Source: Liolophura sinensis
Taxonomy: Eukaryota; Mollusca; Polyplacophora; Chitonida; Chitonidae
NCBI RefSeq assembly: GCF_032854445.1
Contig: NC_088302.1
Location: 9,791,338 to 9,855,337 of the forward strand
Reading direction: 5' to 3'
Length of the DNA stretch: 64,000 nt
Positions 55,866 through 64,000 of this stretch are shown here, piece by piece (within the stretch, counting starts at the first letter, position 1; each line of letters opens with the position of its first letter). The notes beneath the pieces were generated by a model. That model did not search any database. It was not told where the DNA came from and saw only the letters and a program-made list of their open reading frames with translations. The position numbers and the translations under genes were made by a program.

Positions 55866-56988
55866 TTGCAAGTAAAAGCAGTATTGATAAACATGTTCCT
55901 GTTATTAATTTAAAATAGTTATTTAAAACTACATTGCTGCGAATTTTTTTTGGCCTGTGGTGTTTGTTCAGAGAAATTGCCGTGTTGAGAAATATCACTT
56001 TCCTTGAGTCCCTCAACAGATCAGTCTCTGCTGGTAAAAAGTGTTCGAAGGCTATACAAACACAGAAATTTCCAGCATTTTTTCAGACCTTTAAACTCTG
56101 TTCGAAAAACTTAAGTTGGTTAATGTGTATGTGGTAAACCTAAGCAATTTGTCATGGCACTATGTGTAATGGATAACATCTTAAGAGCTTAAAGCCACAT
56201 CAATACCACTAATATACTAGTGAAATGCGTAGTTTTACAAGACTATACACCTGCGTCGCATTTGTATTAGTTAAGGTGAATTTTGATAATCTTTAGAAAA
56301 ATTCCCCTGACTTTAGTCGCCAAAACAGCAATGTCATGAAACGAATAACTCTTGCCAAACAATGAAACCACTGTGTAAGCCAGTTACTGCCTTTGTCTTC
56401 AGCAAGGGGCCCTTTCTGGCTTAGACAGTTTAAGTACTGTTTCACTGAGGTTGCTTATATGAATTTAACTCACATCTTCAGAAAATTAGCAAATTGACAA
56501 ATTAATTAATGCACTTTTTCCCGCGCAACAGCATCTCGGGGGACCGATCTGGATTGAATGTTCGTCTCTTGTAATGCAATAGATTGAGTACTATGTTACC
56601 AGTTTACCCACAAATCATCATCATAGAGGCAGAAATGAACAACACAACTTAGGCCCAAGTTACTTCAGAAGTTAATGCCAGAACACATAATTTGCTTAAT
56701 AATTTAATTTGCTTAATGAGACAGGACACTATACATGCATACTATTGTAGCAGCCAGAATACTTTTAGCCAGACAATGTCAATAAACACAGAAATTCTGT
56801 ATGTAAGAAATGTATGGTTATATGTATTGATTGTATACTACATCACACAATAACGTCATAGTTACAAAGTTAAAATATGTCCATTGTAGTGATACTTTCA
56901 TATCATTTCTGCGCAAAGTTCAAGGCCAGTTTTTAATAATGAGATTGTGGTGATATGCTGTTGAAGAAGTCTGGTGAGTTGAGTGTAC

Positions 56989-57373
56989 AAGTTGTCAATA
57001 CACATGCTCCAGCACAAGAGTTGTCAATATATGAGCTCCAGCACATGAGTTGTCAATACACATGCTCCAGCACATGAGTTGTCAATACACATGCTCCAGC
57101 ACACATGTTGTCAATACATGAGCTCCAGCACGAGTTGTCAATATGCATGCTCTAGCATATGGGTTGTCAATACACATGCTCCAGCACATGAGTTGCCAAT
57201 ACACATGCTCCAGCACATGAATTGTCAACACTCAATACACGTGCTCCAAAACGCGAGTTCTCAATACACGTGCTCCAAAACACGAGTTCTCAATACACGT
57301 GCTCCAGCACATGAGTTGTCAATACATTTGCACCAACATATGAGTTCTCCATACACGTTCCAGCATACAAGTT
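56989..57373. repeat. 29-bp minisatellite, about 13 units
   Basis: Units built on GAGTTGTCAATACACATGCT plus CCAGCACAT, period about 29 bp, with variants (ATATGAGCTCCAGC, CACGTGCTCCAAAACGCGAG). It ends about 70 bp past the HAUS1 stop codon, so it is probably in or next to the HAUS1 3' UTR. Confidence 0.93.
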
Positions 57374-57445
57374 CTTGGCAGCTGGTGATGAACACAGGTG
57401 TGATGTGGCAGAAATCAGCACGTTGTCAGTTACAGCCCGTCTCTG

Positions 57446-57496
57446 TCATAAATGCAACTCCTCTATTCCCTCCATTAATTCAGCTTGTAATTCATC
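57446..57496 (-). CDS. HAUS1: HAUS1 last exon
   Basis: DELQAELMEGIEELHL and TGA after a TTATTTCAG acceptor. It aligns to the human ending DSIEAELTRRVDMMEL. Confidence 0.88.
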   Translation of the reverse strand, partial: DELQAELMEGIEELHL

Positions 57497-60400
57497 CTGA
57501 AATAAAGTAAAAAGTAAATGTTCATCAAATGAAGAATTTGTATGAGCATTACTTTGGTTCTACTGTCCCTTTGCAACAGGATGGCTAAAATAGCAGTGCT
57601 GGCTTACTGAAGCATGAAGAAGACATATACATACAGTAGGTTATATCACATCAGGTGTGACACCACCTAGTTGACATAGTGCTGTATCAACGAAGCATCA
57701 AGACACTTACACACCCTAGATTACATGACACCAAATGTAACACCACTCAGCCGACAGTGCTGCGTCACTGAAGCACCAAGAAGACACTGGGCTACATGAC
57801 ACAGAGTGTGACACCACCCTGTCAAAATATGCTCACACTCTGGGGCCAATTCCACCAAGCCACAGTGTTTAGTTTTTGGTACAACACAATTTTGACACAT
57901 TCATCTGAAAACAGCATTTGTAAGGTAATGAAAATTATTTCTTCTAGGCCCTAGCAATAACCTCCAAAGTCATTTTTCATATTTTGATTTAAGTCAGAAA
58001 TGGATCTGTTGAATTCTGTTGCCTTGATGCTTACTTGATCAATTTTTCAGTATGTATGTACACTGGATGAATTATGCATTCCATTTCAAATAGTTCTAGT
58101 CGCACTGATTTAGGACAAATAGGCTGAAGTGCTACAGCGTAGGTCAGGCTGAATGAAGATCATACATTTACTTCTACTGGAACCATGTTCAAACTGCCTG
58201 AGATATAAGAAAATATACATACCAGGTCTTTCTTCAGTGTCTCAATCTTGGCTTTAGTCAGCATTAAATCCTGTAAGAGTAACCATGGTATTGAGAAAGT
58301 AACTGGAATGGTTCTTTGTTCATGTATTCAGATAAGCTTGTACATCTTGCATCAGGGAAAGACAAAGAAAATAAGTATAGGTAACAGAAAAAATAAGCAT
58401 CACCACACAGATTTCTAGAAATCTTACAACACATTAACTTCTTCGTTTTCTTCAGCTATCAGAAATCACCATTAAAGAGGTGGAGATGAAGATGCATGTA
58501 GTGTTTACTCACAGGTGGTAAAGAATTGTAGGTCTTCAGCTTAGCTCTCATGGGTATGAGCTTGTCCTCCACTTTCTGAATTTCCTGTAAGTAATTATGG
58601 AACCATAGTATAAAGCTGACAGACATTCTGAAACGTTAATTATCTGATTGGTGAGAGAGTGAATGCTTGGGGTTTAACAGTGTACTCAACAATTTCCTGT
58701 CATATGACCACGAAGGAATCCTTAGAGTGCATGTACGTGAAATGTGCCTCCTTGATGCATGATGGATTTTCCACCGGTCTTTTGTCTGGTGCTGCTTCAC
58801 TGAGACGACTAACCGAAGGCAAGTAAGAGAGTGTAGAGTATTTTCAATACCAGTTATTAGTTTATATGGAACAATATTCCAGATGACAACCATGACAATA
58901 TTGTCACATGGGACCAGACTTCAACAAAACAGGCCATAGTATTGGCTGCCTGTTTTCCAAGGTTCATAAACATTTAAACCCAAAGACCAAAAAACTGTGA
59001 TAAAGTATTCATGGGAGAACTCAAACCATACTTTCCTGAATTTATTTATTTAAGAATATTTCACTTAGATATTTTCCTAAATCACACACAGATTTTCATT
59101 GGACAGCTGATGTCTCATCCAGTATGAGGGTTACTGATACCATAAATTTCTGAATCATGTCACCGAGTTGCTGTTAACTAATATCACACAGCATGATGTA
59201 AAATTTCATGTAAGTTGTTCCTTTGGCCTTATTCTCAGAGTTCTAATGACAGTAGAACAGTGTTTGGAGGTTTGATTGCATGGTGGGATCAGGGATAGAA
59301 ATTAGAAGTAAAGCCAGCAGGACAATTGTCCTGTTGATCCCTAAAAGTTACCGGACATTTTTACAACTCACAGGACAAAATTTCTCCCCACTGAACTGTT
59401 GGCCAATATGTGATTAAATGCACTGTGTACTTAGTTTTTAATGGTATCTGTTTTATTAACTGACCAAGGGGGTTATCTGCAGTCATCATAATTTTCACAC
59501 ATCGCAATACATTGCTTGCGTTATCCTTGAAATATTGTCATGTAGCTGATGTTGTTGGATTAGCTTCATTGTCTGGCTGGGTTACTGATCCATTAGTTGA
59601 TTGCTTGGTAAACCCGATTTTAAGTTGGTCGGTTGTTTTGAGCGATCAATATTTTTGGTTTGACTGCCAATGACTACTATATTTCTAGAATCGCACTCCT
59701 GTCCCCGTGAATTTCACGTTGTGATATGCGCCTTGCATCTCTTTGCTCAGCAAAAAGCCACGGGAACAGGGTAATCAACAACAAAAGCCCCATACAGGAA
59801 GTTTGGTACATTTTATGGAAACACGATTTTCCGCTGAAGCAATGTTTTAAAGTAATTTAACGTTTTCTTGGGAATAAAAAGCGCCACTGTGAGTCCAGTC
59901 GAACACCAGTTTGTGAAACTGATCAAAGTAGCAACATTTCATGTGTCTGCAAATTTTCATTGCCAAATATTCAACCTGAGCATTTGTCTTTGCTGCACAT
60001 AAATTTTGACAGACAAGACCATTTTTTGCCATACATATCCGACAAGTCATTTGTAATTTCGAATCATGGGCATGACAACAACTGGAAAAATTCAACCTTT
60101 ATTTCCCTCTAAAAATACTTATTTTAGCAAACCCAACATTTTTTTAGTTATTTCTGGACAACATAGATTGCATTTATTTATTTATTTATTTGATAGGTGC
60201 ACTCAAGAATATTTCACTTATACAAAGTCGACCAGCACAGGAAGAAACCGAGGGGGAAACTCACATTCAAACAAAAGACTGCAGACTGCTAGATGTGTGT
60301 AAGTGACTTAACTTGGCTGTTCTGTACTAAACAACAGTACAAAATATTGTTCTGCAGTCATGGTTTTTCTCAGTATGACACAATATGACAATATTTGGAA

Positions 60401-62229
60401 AGGTTGAAACTGATATCAACAGCAGATGCGAGTTACCTCTGCTTTCTTCACCAGCTCTCTGTGGAACAGGGAAGGCTGAAGACCCCTCTGGCCAAGGACA
60501 GCCTGAAATCATATCCACAATACAACTTAATATGGATATGTACATGTAGCATGGGTAATGGGAACTGATGGTCACAAATTAGTCTGAACTTTCTCAAGAA
60601 ATTCAACATACTTTACCCTACCTCCAAATTACATTATCAATATTAATCCCGCTGATGAAATCAATATCTATTTGTTTTTCAAATCTTAGACAAAAAAATC
60701 TGAAATCAGCCAAGTGAAGAAATCTCCATGCCTCATTCATGTAATACAAAACAGATTGGTGAACAACAATGAACTTTCGCAGCTCTAAATGTAGTCTATA
60801 AGTAACATTACTTTGTAATGTTTAGCTGAATACTGCCAGAAATCTAATGAAACATATGTTTACCCTAGATGGAATAGATAAACCTCTCTTTCTTCACAGG
60901 TGCATCCAAAAAAAAGAATTAAAACTTCTTTTAGTTATTTTTGTGAAGGGTTATGTTATATTTGTGAAGGGTTACAAAGGTCACCTTTGTTTTGTCCAGG
61001 GATGAGCTATACTGCTTGGCTTTCATCTGTAAAAACCCAACCTCCTTGGCCTTAGTCTTGAATTCAGACTCCTGTTGGGCTGCCTGTTCATCCAAGGTTG
61101 AAAGTTCTCTGAAGAAAGAAAAGTCATACAGATGCAGTAACCGAAACACCCAGATGTAACCAAATCCCCCAGATGTAACCAAAACTTCCACAGCTAACCA
61201 AAAAACACTTGAAGTAAACAAAACCTCAACACAATAGCAATTATGGGCTTCCAAAATCACAAGATTGGACACACAGTTCCCCAGCAAGCAAATATGAGAC
61301 AGCAAAAAGGGCTCTAATTTCATAAAAGTATTTGATTAGTCTATTTTTTATCTTGGAGGGTCTTGGAGAAAAAACAGATGCCTTGTAATCAGATCAAGTA
61401 TTGTTTGTTAAATAAAGATAAAGAGATAACATGTACAGGAAGTATCAGGCTGTAAAGGAGAATGTCCTGTACAGACGTGTCATTAAACGGATCTTTCCCA
61501 CTGACCCATCAACACAATCAATATGCAAATCGCCTGGAACACTTACTGTTTACGCTCATTTTCCCGGATATTGACCGCTTTAGTTTTTTTCTGTAACTGA
61601 TGCGTCAAGTGCTGTGTATTTTTCCTTGCCTCTGCCACTTTAAATGTTTCATCACTCAGTTCAGCCAGGCCCAACAAGTAACTGTGGAAAAAAACCCCCA
61701 AAAATCTCCAAACAACAGGTTCGCAGATTAATGACCCCTAGTTAAACTATATCTTGAAGAACCACGATCATGGGCTAGGTACAGTAGAAGATTTATCAGT
61801 GTGAAGTTTGATTGTCATGAATATATTCATTATTCAAGTGAGAGTTAAAATATAGCTTACAAGATCTGAAAGATTCAGTAAGTTACCCTCTTCAGCTTTC
61901 AAATCTGTCCTCAGTCAGGGAAATTTGTAGATTTTCTCACTGCTTGTGGGATCTTCATGACGCTAACCAGTCAACAGCATTTGGTTTCAGTAATACCCTG
62001 CCACTCCTCTTCCCTAACAGCCCAAGATGTACAGAATTATACAACTGAGGTCATATTTACAGGACAAACTGCACCCAGTGTTGCGCTTATGATTACCTGG
62101 TATCTGAGGTGTCTCGCAGCTTTAGAGCATTAGCAACACCATTCAGAGTCTGAAGACTGGTCACTCCTGACTGAGATAAGGCAGCTGGGGTGAAGCCAAC
62201 CTGATTTAATATCCTCCCCTCCCTCTGGG
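57446..62229 (-). CDS. HAUS1: HAUS1, augmin-like complex subunit 1, 3' part (7 exons)
   Basis: Exons in transcript order are 62097-62229, 61547-61681, 60985-61108, 60437-60502, 58513-58584, 58223-58270 and 57446-57496. They encode 208 residues plus stop. Human HAUS1 is 278, so about 70 N-terminal residues are missing and probably lie past the right edge. The protein is almost wholly charged, heptad-like coiled coil. The stretch FLQMKAKQYSSSLDKTKAVL, GQRGLQPSLFHRELV, then IPMRAKLKTYNSLPPDLML follows human FLKAKSEEFRFGIKAAEEQL, SARGMDASLSHQSLV and IPLKKKLESYLDLMPNPSL. Near the front, GFTPAALSQSGVTSLQTLNG matches VNFSPANLSSTGSRYLNAL. HAUS1 is one of eight augmin subunits that recruit gamma-tubulin to spindle microtubules for branching nucleation. 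All junctions are GT-AG and keep frame. A degenerate second copy of part of the first visible exon lies just upstream. Confidence 0.88.
57838..58025. mobile_element. Diverged MITE-like element
   Basis: GGGGCCAATTCCACCAAGCC at the left and GATTTAAGTCAGAAATGGAT, CTGTTGAATTC at the right resemble the ends of the element at 22629-22860. The left inner repeat is worn. It lies in the HAUS1 intron before the last exon. Confidence 0.5.
58223..58270 (-). CDS. HAUS1: HAUS1 exon: DLMLTKAKIETLKKDL
   Basis: Sixteen codons between CTTACAG and GTATGT, phase 0. It aligns to SLAQVKIEEAKREL. Confidence 0.88.
58513..58584 (-). CDS. HAUS1: HAUS1 exon: EIQKVEDKLIPMRAKLKTYN
   Basis: Twenty-four codons between TTACAG and GTGAGT, phase 0. 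Confidence 0.9.
58646..58843 (-). mobile_element. SINE family B, minus
   Basis: The reverse complement gives GTCGTCTCAGTGAAGCAGCA, CAAGGAGGCACATTTCACGT, CACTCTAAGGATTCCTTCG and TTAAACCCCAAGCATTCACT, the same unit as at 43131-43320. It lies in a HAUS1 intron. Confidence 0.82.
60172..60266 (-). mobile_element. SINE family A fragment
   Basis: (TTTA)n, TTGATAGGTGCACTCAAGAA, TATTTCACTTATAC and AACCGAGGGGGAAACTCACA, with internal deletions and no head. Confidence 0.75.
60437..60502 (-). CDS. HAUS1: HAUS1 exon: AVLGQRGLQPSLFHRELVKK
   Basis: Twenty-two codons, phase 0 at both ends, TTTCAG acceptor and GTAACT donor. It matches the QLSARGMDASLSHQSLVALS block of human HAUS1. Confidence 0.92.
60985..61108 (-). 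CDS. HAUS1: HAUS1 exon: ELSTLDEQAAQQESEFKTK
   Basis: After TTCTTCAG; ends AAG before GTGACC. It carries VGFLQMKAKQYSSSLDKTK, aligned to MDFLKAKSEEFRFGIKAAE. Confidence 0.9.
61547..61681 (-). CDS. HAUS1: HAUS1 exon: LLGLAELSDETFKVAEARK
   Basis: Starts at TTACTTGTTGG after TTCCACAG and ends AAACA before GTAAGT. It encodes a charged coiled-coil segment through TKAVNIRENERK. Confidence 0.87.
62097..62229 (-). CDS. HAUS1: HAUS1 first visible exon
   Basis: After TTTTTTCAG it has two bases, then QREGRILNQVGFTPAALSQS, GVTSLQTLNGVANALKLRDT and SDT, with two bases over before GTAATC. The leading phase shows that at least one upstream coding exon exists. Confidence 0.85.
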
Positions 62230-62273
62230 CTGAAAAAACAACAAAAGTGTTACTGTTCAAATTTCTCAGAATT

Positions 62274-62350
62274 ACAGACTGGTCAACCCTAACTGAGACA
62301 AGGCAGCTGGGGCTATGCCCACCTGCTTCAGTATCCTCCCCTCCCTCTGG
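62274..62350 (-). pseudogene. Degenerate partial duplicate of a HAUS1 exon
   Basis: By hand alignment about 64 of 75 bases match 62154-62229, the 5' part of the first visible HAUS1 exon, at 122 bp spacing in the same orientation. Translation gives REGRILKQVGIAPAALSQLG and LTSL, then a stop (TAA) as it leaves the duplicated stretch. An AG precedes AGGGAGGGG, but there is no clean donor. It is probably a dead exon copy in the intron. Confidence 0.82.
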
Positions 62351-64000
62351 TGCAAAAAGACATTATAGGTAATTAAAACAGTCGATCAACTTGACTGAAG
62401 GCAGAGGAATCTCGAAAAAGTTCCTGTACGAATGGGACTGAACCGACGTCTTGTGGGTGCAAATGATTTAACGATATTTAACCTCTCAGTCAATGGCCCG
62501 CTCCCAAAGGTCCCTTAAATTTGTGTTATTCATCTTCTATACAGCCTCTTTTGAAGTACAGTAAACGACCTAAAGTTTCGCACGTGGGTTGCTGTTGTTT
62601 ACTTTCGCATGATCTGAGCTCACGTCAAGATGATAAAAGACAGCGATAAGCCCCCCACCTGTTTCATTACCCTGCATGACACTTAGCATCTCTGGCTGCT
62701 AATCCTCACCACATGGGGTCAAGTCACTGACAGTGAGGTGTGCAAGTTTCCCGACTAGTAGGCGTACCTTTAAATTCCAAACACTGTATGAAAGCATGAT
62801 CATGCCAAATAAACATTGTACATGCACAATGTACACTAGAGATGAACCGATTATTTGGGCTAGGCCTATGTGGAAGTCACCTCACAATGTTATCTGGTGA
62901 ACGGTTGTCTGCTTAGAGCCTCATTATCCAACGAATATGTGTACAAATGTACTTAAGCTAAAAACGAATTTCACTGAGAAATATCTGTCATCAGACACCC
63001 GTGTCCATGTAATCTCAATTTAATGTCAGTCTACACACGTTTTTTGTTTCTTTACAGTCAGAACTGTTTTCCTATCACAGAAGAGTTCCTTTTCCCAAGT
63101 TTTTATATCTGAACCTCCCATTAAACAAAGAAAACATACTCCACACGAGGTTTATGAAAACTACCATGATTTACTTTTAGCCCTTTTTAGTAGCACTGTG
63201 TGTGAGTCTGGCATATTGGGAGACAGGATTTGTTTGACTTGTCATCACATTAGGAGTTCACTACACTGTCACTGGCTTGATAAACAAAATGTTTTATGAT
63301 TTCCTGTATACAGTTTTTGCCCAGGCCTGATTTACGTGTTGCTGGTGACAGACAAGATTATTGTTTTGCCTTTTGCCAGTAAAAATCATGAGATTGATGG
63401 GGATAGACATGGAAATTTTGAGTCCTGTGACTGTAAGTGGTTTGCACAGTATCTGCATGGACATAAATCAAATCTGTATGACTAAAATTTTACTTGATTA
63501 AGTATTAAGTAAATTAAGTGTTAATGATTATGAAATATGGGCGGAAGATGACAGTCTTTCAAATTATGCCAGAATGAGTAAGAAATGTTTAGCTGCAGCC
63601 GTGCAAATGCACGTGTGTAGGTGTCACTTTGATGGCAATTTGACATCTTCATATCGTCAGCTGGTAGCCTATGGATTTGTGGTGTGCTAACTTCTGCTTC
63701 AGTATTGTATGCATGGAGCCCTGCAGTTTAAAAACGGATGAAGGTACTCGGTAGTTACACTTAATCTCCACAGAGTTTTCTCCCAAAATAACGATAATAA
63801 AACAATCAACCCATTGCAAAGTGCATGTACTAAAATTATTATGATTAAAACTGAGGAAAACATGAACTGTAGAGTAAGTTGCTGCGCTGACCACCTCTCG
63901 TGATCGATAGCTCAGCAAGTTCCCCTCGTGTGCGCCAGGCTTTACATTCTTGAACTGTCAGTATAATCCTCTGACCACCCCTGATGCTCTCCCACGGCAC
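62351..64000. other. Right edge, HAUS1 upstream intron
   Basis: I looked on the minus strand for the missing HAUS1 N-terminus and found nothing convincing. The open frame at 63649-63918 has no recognisable domain. Confidence 0.5.

Larger units (their letters stand above)
48004..57445. other. Region between convergent ARRDC and HAUS1 genes
   Basis: No protein-coding exon was recognised in 9.4 kb. Part may be ARRDC 3' UTR; AATAAA words occur (for example near 50630), but none can be assigned with confidence. It holds SINE fragments (48378-48464, 55330-55402), repeat E copies (50155-50380, 53315-53560), an ATT microsatellite (50080-50102), a tRNA-like remnant (55796-55865) and the 29-bp minisatellite (56989-57373). 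Confidence 0.55.
58585..60436 (-). other. HAUS1 intron of 1.85 kb
   Basis: Contains the family B SINE (58646-58843), a SINE tail remnant (59039-59075), a patch with CAGGACAATTGTCCTG and CCGGACAT words (59285-59400) and a family A fragment (60172-60266). No exon was found in it. Confidence 0.6.

Noticed and set aside
57079-57510. 143-codon plus-strand ORF with repeated peptide
   Set aside because: It is an artefact of a 29-bp minisatellite open in all frames and overlaps the antisense of a HAUS1 exon.
60931-61323. 130-codon ORF as a separate gene
   Set aside because: Only 60985-61108 is real coding sequence (a HAUS1 exon); the rest is intron read-through.
63649-64000. N-terminal exon of HAUS1 or another gene at the right edge
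   Set aside because: Minus-strand frames here do not resemble the HAUS1 N-terminus, and no splice-bounded open segment was convincing.
1-64000. CRISPR array, operon, phage or plasmid features
   Set aside because: Spliced genes, SINEs and a LINE show that this is animal nuclear DNA; the tandem repeats lack the spacer structure of CRISPR.

Overview
The window reads as nuclear DNA of a lophotrochozoan animal, most likely a mollusc (bivalve-like). The reasons are AT-rich, intron-rich genes with GT-AG junctions, four recognisable metazoan genes, and many copies of tRNA-derived SINEs of the type I associate with molluscs. The commonest has a (TTTA)n tail followed by GATTGGTG. The palindrome TACATGTA is also very frequent. 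The species assignment is inference from recall, not a search.

Layout. (1) 1-13986, minus strand: the 5' part of ELL, the RNA polymerase II elongation factor. Exon 1 is at 13855-13986 and exon 2 at 1722-1769, separated by a 12 kb intron; later exons lie beyond the left edge. (2) 13987-20667: intergenic, with SINEs and a TA microsatellite. (3) 20668-21675, minus: an intronless orphan seven-helix receptor of 335 residues. (4) 21676-29171: repeat-rich intergenic DNA with several SINEs (two with visible target-site duplications), a MITE-like element and GC-rich tandem DNA. (5) 29172-33244, minus: a complete five-exon ER/secretory cyclophilin (PPIB-like, 221 aa). (6) 33621-48003, plus: a complete nine-exon alpha-arrestin (ARRDC3-like, 421 aa). 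Its third intron carries a 1.6 kb non-autonomous element and a dead LINE. (7) 48004-57445: intergenic or 3' UTR DNA between convergent genes, ending in a 29-bp minisatellite. (8) 57446-62229, minus: seven 3' exons of HAUS1 (augmin subunit). The N-terminal exon(s) were not found and probably lie past the right edge.

The four identified genes serve transcription elongation (ELL), secretory protein folding (PPIB-like), receptor trafficking and ubiquitination (ARRDC) and spindle microtubule branching (HAUS1). They are not one pathway. The only close arrangement is the head-to-head cyclophilin/arrestin pair, with about 376 bp between start codons and an ETS-type motif in the gap.

Most short ORFs here are chance. 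I see no microbial-type system (operon, CRISPR, phage, toxin). The best leads are a degenerate duplicated HAUS1 exon, a repeat carrying three CRE-type and three GTCACGTGAC palindromes inside the arrestin gene, a cyclophilin with Cys at an active-site Phe position, and an apparently unnamed dispersed repeat present in four places. All exon calls come from hand translation and splice-site reading; no database search was run.
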